DNA of 64,000 nucleotides. Source: Aquabacterium sp. CECT 9606 (GTDB lineage Bacteria; Pseudomonadota; Gammaproteobacteria; Burkholderiales; Burkholderiaceae_C). The stretch covers positions 124,001-188,000 of the forward strand of contig NZ_CAKKNB010000001.1 of assembly GCF_918741295.1 (NCBI RefSeq), read 5' to 3'. Below, one piece after another: positions 40,947-49,302 of the stretch. The position numbers and the translations under genes were made by a program. Every line of letters begins with the position of its first letter. Within the stretch, counting starts at the first letter, position 1. The notes under the pieces are model-generated. The model did not search any database, was not told the DNA's origin, and worked only from the letters and a program-made list of their open reading frames with translations.

Positions 40947-41978
40947 TTACTTGAGGGTGCGGGGCGCTTGCGTGCGCTCCCATTCGACAGCGGCATCGAC
41001 GAATTTTTCAAAGGCCCCGCCTTTCTCCAGCAAGGTTTTTTCCATGGCCGGGTCGAGCGTTTTTTCGATGCCTTGCTCGTCCAGCGGCATCTTGCGTTCG
41101 CGCACTGATTTCAAAACGCGGTGGATTTCGCCCGAGGCGTGGGCCGGAGATTGCAGCAGCACCAGGCGCTTCATCTTCTCCGGGTTGTTGGGCACGTGGC
41201 AGTTCAGGCATTGCGAATCGCGCAGCGAGGTCGCGAACTCGCGGTAGGACTTGTCCAGTTGCGCCTTGTAGGGGTTGTCTTCGCGGTACAGGCCATCGAA
41301 CAAGGTGACGGCGGGCTGCGTTTTACCCTGGGCATCGGTCCACAGCCATTTCCCATCGAAAGCCGGCAGGGTGGCTTTGTCCACCACGTGGCCTTCGGCC
41401 GGGTTACCCCGGTTTGAAAACTGGGCGAAACGAATAAAACCGGTTCGAGGGTCCATCCATAAATACAAAGAGCGGGCGTTTTCATACATATCCCACTTAT
41501 TGGCATCGTGCCAGAATGGATAAGGAAATTGCCCGGGTTGCAAACGGTTTCTGAAACCCACCCCCAAGGTGGCCAGAAACAATTTCTCGCGTTCTACATA
41601 AGTGATCTTGTATTTGCCGTCGAACATGAACAACGGTATATAAAGGCCGGTCAATATGCTCGGGTCAAATTCGGTCAGGTGGGTTTCTTTCAGGGGTAAC
41701 TCGGCGTCTTTCTGGCGCCCCCACAAAACCACTGGTTTGACCATGGCTTGCTTGAGCAACGAGTCGGTGAACAGGGCTTGGCGGCACTGGTCAAACGCAC
41801 TTTGGCTGGAGGGATCCGCCAAAGGGCAAAGTTGTTTCAGCTGATTCGTGAGTTTTTCAACGGTTTTTTCAATGTGCAATGGTGTGGGTATGTCGGCCGC
41901 CTTGGCGATTTGGCCGTAACTCGCGAATACCACCGTCAAAGCGGTGATTTTGCACAGATGATTCAATACTGCTTTCAC
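40947..41978 (-). CDS. Unknown secreted mono-haem c-type protein
   Basis: 343-aa protein that I do not recognise. A signal peptide (to about residue 28, ...YGQIAKAA) precedes a large domain with no familiar motif. A single haem-binding CLNCH at residues 257-261 follows, then a helical tail. Possible distal haem ligands (Met, His) are many. It is the first gene of a minus-strand operon with cytochrome c' and b561. Its first half is visibly richer in A+T than the window. It may be an oxidoreductase or a haem sensor. Confidence 0.78.
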   Translation of the reverse strand: MKAVLNHLCKITALTVVFASYGQIAKAADIPTPLHIEKTVEKLTNQLKQLCPLADPSSQSAFDQCRQALFTDSLLKQAMVKPVVLWGRQKDAELPLKETHLTEFDPSILTGLYIPLFMFDGKYKITYVEREKLFLATLGVGFRNRLQPGQFPYPFWHDANKWDMYENARSLYLWMDPRTGFIRFAQFSNRGNPAEGHVVDKATLPAFDGKWLWTDAQGKTQPAVTLFDGLYREDNPYKAQLDKSYREFATSLRDSQCLNCHVPNNPEKMKRLVLLQSPAHASGEIHRVLKSVRERKMPLDEQGIEKTLDPAMEKTLLEKGGAFEKFVDAAVEWERTQAPRTLK

Positions 41979-42176
41979 AACAACTCCTTGGTTGAAAACA
42001 GTCTAGCCACGTCCAAAAAGGTGCGCGAGTTTATTACTCATGTAACTGAATGTTGGTTTGTGCAACACCGGTGAGCTGCGTGATTTCATGCCACCGGCGC
42101 TTGACCACGCCTGATTTGAATAGCGCAAACTCGGATGCAGGGCCATTTGTGCCAGTTACCGTCGCCGAAGGGGATT

Positions 42177-43010
42177 ATGAAAAAGCAGGAACTGAAAGTG
42201 GCGGTGTTCACCTCACAGCAGCGAGACATGCGGGTGATCGGCATCGTGCTCACCCACCTCAAAAGCGCCAAATACACCTTCAGCGTGGCCGACCGCACGC
42301 CCTCGGCCGTGGTGGATGTGGCCCTGGTGGATGACAGCGACCCCGAGATGCGCAAGCGCCTGGCAATGGTGCTGGCGAGCAAACCGGGGCTGCCGGTGGT
42401 GCACCTGGTGGCCGAGGTGGGCCAGGCCGGTGCCCAGTGCGAACTCTTGTCCAGCCAATTGATGATGCAGCTGCTGCCTACCCTGGAGCGTTTGCTGCTC
42501 AGCCTGGCCAACCAGCCGCCTGCCGCGCCAGCCGCTTCGTCCACCAGCACGGTGACGACGCTGCCCCCCACGCGCAACCGCCTGCGGGCCCTGGTGGTGG
42601 ACGACAGCCAGACGGTTCGCACGCAGCTGGCCAACGTCATGTCCAACATCGGCATGGCCTGTGACATCGCCGATGGCGCCAAGGCCGCGCTGGCCCAACT
42701 GGCCAACCGGCAATACGACCTGATCTACGTCGACGTGATGATGCCCGACATGGATGGCTACACGCTGACCCGCGAGATCAAGCGCGACCGCAGCAACAAG
42801 GCGCCCGTGATCATCCTGACCAGCCAGTCCTCGCCCTTCGACCGGGCACGTGGCGCGCTGGCCGGTTGCGACATCTTCCTCACCAAGCCGGTGGGCCTCA
42901 AGCAGTTTTATGCCGCCACCACCAAGGCCCTGCGCAAGTCCATGGCCGTGGACGACCTGAGCGGCTGGATCACCGATCCGACGCAGGCCAAGGCCCGGGC
43001 ACACGCCTGA
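42177..43010 (+). CDS. Response regulator with N-terminal receiver-like domain
   Basis: 277-aa protein. The C-terminal receiver domain (about 135-260) has VDDSQTVR, phosphoacceptor Asp186 (YVDVMMPDMDGY) and the lysine in LTKPVG. The N-terminal 110 residues (KVAVFTSQQRDMRVIGIVL..., VALVDDSDPEMRKRL) look like a diverged receiver fold without a clear phosphoacceptor. A Pro/Ala/Ser/Thr linker joins them. AAGGGG precedes the ATG. As the first gene of a Pil-Chp cluster it takes the place of PilG but is twice its length. Confidence 0.85.
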   Translation: MKKQELKVAVFTSQQRDMRVIGIVLTHLKSAKYTFSVADRTPSAVVDVALVDDSDPEMRKRLAMVLASKPGLPVVHLVAEVGQAGAQCELLSSQLMMQLLPTLERLLLSLANQPPAAPAASSTSTVTTLPPTRNRLRALVVDDSQTVRTQLANVMSNIGMACDIADGAKAALAQLANRQYDLIYVDVMMPDMDGYTLTREIKRDRSNKAPVIILTSQSSPFDRARGALAGCDIFLTKPVGLKQFYAATTKALRKSMAVDDLSGWITDPTQAKARAHA

Positions 43011-43041
43011 GCCATCCCATCATTCAATCCGGAGATCTGGC

Positions 43042-43407
43042 ATGACCGCCAACAAAGCCCTTGTCGTTGATGACTCGTCCACCGACCTGTCGAATTTGAA
43101 AACCATCCTGCAGGACGCGGGCTGGTTGGTGAACACCGCCAGCAATGGCATGCAGGCCCTGGAGCGCGCCAAGAACGACCGCCCGAGCATCATCTTCCTG
43201 GACATCGTGATGCCGCAGCTGGACGGCTACGGCACCAGCCGCGCGCTGGCCGACGACCCCGCCACCAAAGGCATCCCGGTGGTCTTCGTGTCGACCAAGA
43301 ACACGCGCGCCGACCAGGTGTGGGCCAAGGCCCAGGGCGGCAAGATGTTGATTGGCAAACCCTTCAGCGCCGACCAGATCGTCGACGCGCTGAAGTTCGC
43401 GGCCTGA
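43042..43407 (+). CDS. pilH: CheY-like response regulator (PilH-like)
   Basis: 121-aa single receiver domain. It has the acidic pair ALVVDDSSTDL, phosphoacceptor Asp54 (IIFLDIVMPQLDGY), switch Ser/Thr (VFVSTKNTRADQVW) and lysine (IGKPFS). The VFVSTKN..ADQVWA.AQG..LIGKPF pattern is that of PilH, which counters PilG signalling to the twitching motors. It lies between the larger regulator and the CheW gene. Confidence 0.88.
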   Translation: MTANKALVVDDSSTDLSNLKTILQDAGWLVNTASNGMQALERAKNDRPSIIFLDIVMPQLDGYGTSRALADDPATKGIPVVFVSTKNTRADQVWAKAQGGKMLIGKPFSADQIVDALKFAA

Positions 43408-43420
43408 GCGGAACCGCCCC

Positions 43421-43930
43421 ATGGACATCGCTGCTCTGGCGCGTGGTGTGGCCCCTGCCGCGGGCGAGTTGCGTTACGGCTTTCGGGTCGCGGGCTTGCA
43501 ATTGGTGCCGGCCGCGCGCGTGCTGACCGAGATGATCGCCGAAGCGAAGATCTTCCCGGTGCCCAAATCGGCCTCGGCGCTGGCGGGCGTGACCAATCTG
43601 CGCGGCACCATCGTGCCCTTGCTGGACCGCCGCGAGGTTCGACGGGGCAGCCCTGACATCCGGCCCTTTCAACACCGCGTGCTGGTGTTCGACCGTGAAG
43701 AGCAACGTGTGGGCCTGTTGCTGGACGCCGCCCCCGAACTGCTGAGCCTGGTGCCTGCCCCTGAAGAACTCCAGCGCCCTGCCAGCAAGCTCGGCGCCTA
43801 CCTGGTTCGGGCCTGGGCGCAAGCCGACCAGCCCGGCCAGATCTGGTGGGAGTTCAACCACCGGGCCGCTTTTGAATCCCTGGCGCGCGGCGCCCAACCC
43901 GCATCCATCCAAGAAGAGGTACTTTCATGA
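43421..43930 (+). CDS. pilI: CheW-like adaptor (PilI-like)
   Basis: 169-aa CheW-fold protein (LRYGFRVAGLQLVPAARVLTE..., GVTNLRGTIVPLLDRREV). It couples the PilJ receptor to the CheA-type kinase. The order regulator-PilH-PilI-PilJ-kinase is that of Pil-Chp systems. Its stop overlaps the pilJ start by 4 bp. Confidence 0.88.
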   Translation: MDIAALARGVAPAAGELRYGFRVAGLQLVPAARVLTEMIAEAKIFPVPKSASALAGVTNLRGTIVPLLDRREVRRGSPDIRPFQHRVLVFDREEQRVGLLLDAAPELLSLVPAPEELQRPASKLGAYLVRAWAQADQPGQIWWEFNHRAAFESLARGAQPASIQEEVLS

Positions 43931-45741
43931 AACTCAACATCCGTCAAAAGCTGTTGCTCGGCTTTGCGCTGCTGCTGTCCGCCCTGTTCGCGGTGGGTGG
44001 CTATGCCATCGTGCAGCTCAACCAGCTGGAACAGACGATCCGGATGACGCAGGGCAAGGAAGCGCTGTTAGGCCGTGCCAATTCGGCGCTTTGGAGTTTG
44101 CGTTACAGCCTGCCGCAGTACCTGGCTCTGGAAGACCAGGCCGCGCGCCAGAAGATCATCGACGAGCAGCCCGGGCTGTGGAAGGTGGTGGAGGACAACC
44201 TCAAGAGCTATGGCGAAAGCCAGGGCCTGTCTGGCGAAGAGCGCGCGCAGCACAAGGCCCTGGTGGGCAGTTTCCCCGCCTACAAGGTGCACCGCACCGA
44301 GTGGTTCAAGCTGGTCGTGAACAACCAGTTTGAAGAAGCCGCCGCCTGGCGCAAGAAATACACCACGCCCACGGGCGCGGCCACCATCAAGGCCTTTGGC
44401 AAGTTGTTGGAAACCACGGTGAAGAACGACGCGATCAAGCGCGAGATGCAGTTCCAGGAAATCGCCGTGGCCAAGCAGTGGATGGCGGGCATCGCCGGTG
44501 CCGCCGCGCTGGTGGGCTTGTTCGCCGCCTTCTTCGTGGTGCGCTCGCTGATGCTGCCGATCAACAAGCTGCTGGGCGCGCTGGCCAAGCTCACCGCTGG
44601 CGACTACACCGCACGCGCTGATCTGAAGAGCAAGGACGAACTGGGCCGACTGGGTTCCGCCCTGGACCGCTTGCTGGACGAACGCCTGGAAGGCCTGAGC
44701 CAACAGGCCAAGGAGAGCGAGCAGATCAGCAACTCCGTGGTGGAGATCATGCAGGCCATGGGCCAGGTCGCCACCACCAAGGACCTGTCGATCCAGGTGC
44801 CCGTGACCGAGGACGTGACCGGCGCCATTGGCGATGCCATGAACATGCTGACCAGCGAAACCGCCAAGGTGCTGAACAACGTGAGCGACGTGTCGCACCA
44901 CGTGTCGCGCGCCACCATGGCCGTCAAGCAAAGCACGGACACCGCGATGGCCTCGGCCGCGCAAGGCCAGAGCGAGGTCGAATCGGCCGCCCGCGAATTG
45001 TCGCAAGCCGCCTTGACGCTGACCGACATGGCCCAGATGGCTACCAAGGCCAACGAGTCGGCCGAAGCCGCCGTGCGCACCACGCGCCAGGCCCTGGCCA
45101 CGGTGGACAAGACCGTGCTGGGCATCAACGAATCGCGCGATTTGATCCGCGAAACGGAGAAACGCATCAAGCGCCTGGGTGAGCGCTCGCAAGAGATCAC
45201 TCAGGTCGTGGGCCTGATCAACTCCATCGCCGAGCGCACCGGCATCCTGGCGCTGAACGCCTCCATGCAGGCCACGGCCGCCGGGGATGCAGGACGCGGC
45301 TTCGCCATCGTGGCCGATGAGGTGAAGCGCATGTCGGAAAACGCGCGTGAAGCTACGCGTGAGATCTCGACGCTGGTGCTGTCCATCCAATCGGAAACGT
45401 CGGAGACGGTGCTGGCCATGAACAACGCCATCACCCGGGTGGTGGACGTGTCCCGCCTGGCCGACCAGGCCGGCTCGGAGATGAAGGGCACGCAGCAGGC
45501 CACCGATGCGCTGGCCTTCAGTGTGCGCGGCATTGCCGCCGCGTCGATCGAGCAGGCACGCTCTGGTCAGACGCTGCAGGCGCGCGCGCTGACCATCCAG
45601 CAGACCAGCCGCGACACGACCAAGCAGCTCACGCAGCAAAACGAGGTGACCAACAAGCTGGTGGGTTACGCCCAGGCCCTGGTGCGCGAGGTGGCGGTGT
45701 TCAAGCTGCCGCGCCGCCTGGTGGCCGCCGAGCAGTCCTGA
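43927..45741 (+). CDS. pilJ: Methyl-accepting chemotaxis protein (PilJ-like)
   Basis: 604-aa receptor with membrane helices at about 9-30 and 178-200, a periplasmic region between, a HAMP domain, and a long cytoplasmic signalling coiled coil. The tip reads TGILALNASMQATAAGDAGR, the PilJ variant of the usual receptor hairpin sequence. It senses surface contact or pili in the inner membrane and controls the kinase encoded next. The start overlaps pilI. Confidence 0.9.
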   Translation: MKLNIRQKLLLGFALLLSALFAVGGYAIVQLNQLEQTIRMTQGKEALLGRANSALWSLRYSLPQYLALEDQAARQKIIDEQPGLWKVVEDNLKSYGESQGLSGEERAQHKALVGSFPAYKVHRTEWFKLVVNNQFEEAAAWRKKYTTPTGAATIKAFGKLLETTVKNDAIKREMQFQEIAVAKQWMAGIAGAAALVGLFAAFFVVRSLMLPINKLLGALAKLTAGDYTARADLKSKDELGRLGSALDRLLDERLEGLSQQAKESEQISNSVVEIMQAMGQVATTKDLSIQVPVTEDVTGAIGDAMNMLTSETAKVLNNVSDVSHHVSRATMAVKQSTDTAMASAAQGQSEVESAARELSQAALTLTDMAQMATKANESAEAAVRTTRQALATVDKTVLGINESRDLIRETEKRIKRLGERSQEITQVVGLINSIAERTGILALNASMQATAAGDAGRGFAIVADEVKRMSENAREATREISTLVLSIQSETSETVLAMNNAITRVVDVSRLADQAGSEMKGTQQATDALAFSVRGIAAASIEQARSGQTLQARALTIQQTSRDTTKQLTQQNEVTNKLVGYAQALVREVAVFKLPRRLVAAEQS

Positions 45742-45780
45742 TCCACGCCGCCCCCAGTCCCTTCGCCGGAGCACCCCTTG

Positions 45781-48700
45781 ATGACCGCCACCCACTTGCG
45801 TGAAGCCCTGGAGCCGCTCTTGTTCGAGCTGTTCGATCAGGCGGCCCAACTGCAGGACGAAGGCAATGTGCCTTGCCTGCGGGCTTACCTGCAACGGGTG
45901 ACGGCCTTGCAGCTGGCGGCCAAGCAGCACCAGTTGTTGGGCCTGAGCTATGTGGGCATGCTGGTGGAAAGCGGCCTGACCAAGCTGATCACCTTGGACC
46001 GTCTGGTGGCGCCCGAAGAGTGCGACGCATTGGCCGCGTGGCCGGCCTTGGTGCTGGGTGAGCTGATGAGCCCGGCGATGGACGAGGCCGCGCCGTGGGC
46101 CGTGCTGCATGCCTTGCGCAGCCAGCCCTGGTTCCCCGCGATCTCGGCGGCCAATGTGGCCTTGATTGAGCGGCGCCTGGCCGAGGATGCGGGCAAGCTG
46201 GCGCAAGCCGAGGAAGAGCCTGTGCACATCGCGGCGGAACTGGTGGCCGAGCCTGAGCCCCAGTCCGAAGCCGAGCCCGAGGCTGCGCAAGACACCGATC
46301 CCGACATGCTCATGGTCGACGAAGTCGAGCTGGAGGATGGCGATGAGTTTGGGCCAGAGATGGACTCCGACACGATCTTCGACATCGGCATTGGTGAAGC
46401 ACAAGCCGCAGCCGCCCCGGCCGTGACGGCGGAAGAGCTGGCCATGCTCAGCGATGCCCTGGTCGCCCTGCAAGCCGACCTGGCCACCCTGGTCGCGCCA
46501 GGCCTGGCCCCGGCCGAGCGCGACGGCCTGTTCGAGAACCACCTCGAGCAACTGCACAACCTGGTCAACGCCGCCAACCTGCTGGGCTTGGCCGGTTTCC
46601 AGCAAGTGCTGGAAGTGATCCTGATCAACACCGCGGCCATGCAAGCCGAACCCGAGGCCCTGAGCGACCAGCTCTGCACGGCCTTGCAAGCCTGGCCCAC
46701 CCTGGCCATGGCGCATTTGCAAGCCCCCGGCGAGCCCGCGCCCGCGCAAGCCCTGGCCGAGTGCGTGGCTGGCGCCGAATGGCCTTACCCGGCCGACACC
46801 GACAGCTTGCCCGAGTGGATCAGCGCGATGACCGCGGTGAGCGTGGTGCGCGCGCGTCCCTCGCAAGACCGCCCCGTGAAGGCCTTGCCCGAGCACATGG
46901 ACCTGAGCGTGCCGGCCGACATCGACCGCAAGGTATTGGACAGCCTGCTGGTGGAGTTGCCACCGCATGCGCAAGAGTTCTCCGCCTTGGTGCAACGCCT
47001 GTCGCAAGGTGGCACGCTGGATGACATGGACCAGGCCCGCCGCGTGGCCCACACCCTCAAGGGTGCGGCCAATACCGTGGGCATCAAGGGCGTGGCCAAC
47101 CTCACCCATGCGCTCGAAGACATCCTGGTGGCCTTTGGCCGCGAAGAGCGTTTGCCCACCTGTGAACTGGTGGACATGCTGCTGGAGGCATCCGACTGCC
47201 TGGAGGCCATGAGCGAAGCGTTGGTGGCCAATGCTGGCACACCGCCTGAAAGCCTGGCCGTGCACCAGAAGGTGCTGGACTGGGCGAACCGCATCGACCG
47301 CGATGGCCTGCCTGCGGACCAGGCTGAGCTCATCGACAGCGTCGAGCCGGTGACCAGCGTCCCCATGGCGCCCACCACGCCGACACCGGCCCAAGAAGAC
47401 ATCCCTCTTGCCAGCAACGCCCCCGCTGCAGAAGAAGACGCCCAAGCCGAAACCTACCTGCGCGTGCCCGCCTCCCTCATCGACTCATTGCTCAAGCTGG
47501 CGGGCGAGAACAGCATCGTCACCTCGCAGATCCAGGACCGCGTCACGCGCCTGAGCGACAACATCAACGCGCTTCGCACCGGTTCGCGCCAGTTTGGCCA
47601 GCTCTCGGCCGAGCTGGAACAACTGGTGGACGTGCGCGGCCTGGCCATGCTGGGCGGCCACACCGGCGAGCTGGACGCGCTGGAGATGGACCAGTACAAC
47701 GAGCTGCACATGCTGTCACGGCGCATCGTGGAGTCGGGCGCCGACAGCCGCGAGTTCTCACGATCGTTCGAACGCGAACTGGCCAGCATGCGTGACCTGA
47801 TGGCCGAGAAGGAACGCCTGCAGCTGGAGATTCAGCGCAGCATCCAGCGCACCCGCATGGTCGAGGTGGCTTCAATCTCGCCCCGCCTGCAACGCACCGT
47901 GCGCCAGGCCGCCCGCGTGCTCAACCGCTCGGTGGACCTGCGCATCCAGGGCGAGGCCACCATGGTCGACACCCAGTTGCTCGACCGCATCATCGACCCC
48001 CTGATGCACCTGCTGCGCAACGCCGTGGACCATGGCATCGAATCGCCCGACGTGCGCGAGACCCTGGGCAAGCCCGCCACCGGCACCATCACCTTGAGCT
48101 TCAGCACCGAAGGCAACAATGTGGCCGTGCGTTGCGAGGACGACGGCTGTGGCCTGGACCTGGGTGCCATTCGCCACCGTGCCTTGTCGCGCGGCCTGAT
48201 CGCGCCAGACGCCGCGCTGTCCGATGCCCAGGTGATGCGCCTGATCGTGCTGCCCGGCTTCTCGACCCGCGAGCAGACCACGCAGCTGTCGGGCCGGGGC
48301 ATTGGCATGGACGTGGTGCAGCGCGCCGTGGTGGACCTGCGCGGCACGCTGGACATGGATTCGCAATCCGGCCAGGGCTCGCGCTTCGACCTGCACTTCC
48401 CGGTGCGCATGAGCACCATCCAGGTCATGCTCAGCCGCTCTGAACACCACCTGTTGGGCATCTCGGTGCGCGGTGTCGAGCAGATCCTGCCTGCCCGCGA
48501 AGAAGTCGGCATCGATGCGCAAGGCGGCCTGAGCTATGCACTGCAAGGCGAACAACTGAATGCCATCCGCCTTGAAAAACTGATGGGCCTGCCGCACGAG
48601 GCGCTCAAGCAAGCCGGGGTGATGGAAGTGGCCATGATCGTGCGCGACGAGTTCCGCCAACGCCTGGCCATCATCGTGCCGGAGCTGAGCGACGCGCGCA

Positions 48701-49248
48701 CCGTGGTCGTCAAGCCCTTCAACCCCATGATGCCGCATGCCCTGGGCATCGACGGCGCCACGGTGCTGGGCGATGGCTCGGTGGCCACGGTGATTGACCT
48801 GCCCGATTTGCTGCGAGATTTCACCGCCGGCCAGATGCCCGGGGTGGACGACGCGGTGGTGACTTCACGCCACAAACTGCCGCTGTGCCTGGTGGTGGAC
48901 GATTCGGTCAGCGTGCGCCGCACCATGGAGCAACTGATGCAGGACTCGGGCTACGAAGTGGTCACCGCGCGCGATGGGGTCGATGCCCTGGGCGCCGTGC
49001 AGTTGCGGGCCCCCGACATCGTGCTGGTCGACCTGGAAATGCCCCGCATGAATGGCTTGGAGCTGACCAACGCCCTGCGCAACCGCAGTGCCACCAAGGC
49101 CACCCCGGTGGTGATGATCACCTCGCGCTTCACCGACAAGCATCGGCAGTTGGCCAATGACGCGGGGGTCAATGCCTTCCTGACCAAACCCTACTCGGAA
49201 GACCTGCTGCTCAACACCATCGATGGGCTGTTGCGCAGCGCCGCGTGA
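45781..49248 (+). CDS. chpA: Hybrid CheA-type kinase (ChpA/PilL-like)
   Basis: 1155-aa kinase, much shorter than Pseudomonas ChpA. N-terminal regions resemble FimL/Hpt-like helical domains. One clear Hpt site is ARRVAHTLKGAANTVG (about residues 420-435). Then come the dimerisation helix, an ATPase core with LLRNAVDHGIESPDVR and LSGRGIGMDVVQRAV, a CheW-like domain, and a C-terminal receiver (VVDDSVSVRR, phosphoacceptor in IVLVDLEMPRMNG, lysine in LTKPYS). GGAG precedes the ATG at 45781. It phosphorylates the PilG/PilH-type regulators. Confidence 0.9.
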   Translation: MTATHLREALEPLLFELFDQAAQLQDEGNVPCLRAYLQRVTALQLAAKQHQLLGLSYVGMLVESGLTKLITLDRLVAPEECDALAAWPALVLGELMSPAMDEAAPWAVLHALRSQPWFPAISAANVALIERRLAEDAGKLAQAEEEPVHIAAELVAEPEPQSEAEPEAAQDTDPDMLMVDEVELEDGDEFGPEMDSDTIFDIGIGEAQAAAAPAVTAEELAMLSDALVALQADLATLVAPGLAPAERDGLFENHLEQLHNLVNAANLLGLAGFQQVLEVILINTAAMQAEPEALSDQLCTALQAWPTLAMAHLQAPGEPAPAQALAECVAGAEWPYPADTDSLPEWISAMTAVSVVRARPSQDRPVKALPEHMDLSVPADIDRKVLDSLLVELPPHAQEFSALVQRLSQGGTLDDMDQARRVAHTLKGAANTVGIKGVANLTHALEDILVAFGREERLPTCELVDMLLEASDCLEAMSEALVANAGTPPESLAVHQKVLDWANRIDRDGLPADQAELIDSVEPVTSVPMAPTTPTPAQEDIPLASNAPAAEEDAQAETYLRVPASLIDSLLKLAGENSIVTSQIQDRVTRLSDNINALRTGSRQFGQLSAELEQLVDVRGLAMLGGHTGELDALEMDQYNELHMLSRRIVESGADSREFSRSFERELASMRDLMAEKERLQLEIQRSIQRTRMVEVASISPRLQRTVRQAARVLNRSVDLRIQGEATMVDTQLLDRIIDPLMHLLRNAVDHGIESPDVRETLGKPATGTITLSFSTEGNNVAVRCEDDGCGLDLGAIRHRALSRGLIAPDAALSDAQVMRLIVLPGFSTREQTTQLSGRGIGMDVVQRAVVDLRGTLDMDSQSGQGSRFDLHFPVRMSTIQVMLSRSEHHLLGISVRGVEQILPAREEVGIDAQGGLSYALQGEQLNAIRLEKLMGLPHEALKQAGVMEVAMIVRDEFRQRLAIIVPELSDARTVVVKPFNPMMPHALGIDGATVLGDGSVATVIDLPDLLRDFTAGQMPGVDDAVVTSRHKLPLCLVVDDSVSVRRTMEQLMQDSGYEVVTARDGVDALGAVQLRAPDIVLVDLEMPRMNGLELTNALRNRSATKATPVVMITSRFTDKHRQLANDAGVNAFLTKPYSEDLLLNTIDGLLRSAA

Positions 49249-49302
49249 GCCCGGGTTTCCGGCGCGGGCCGGGGCCTGCGCGCAGCAGGTATTCTCTAGG
49301 GC

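Noticed and set aside
44068-47445. 1125-codon minus-strand open frame opposite pilJ and chpA
   Set aside because: Low-complexity His/Gly/Arg/Leu translation without motifs; the plus strand holds well-supported chemosensory genes.
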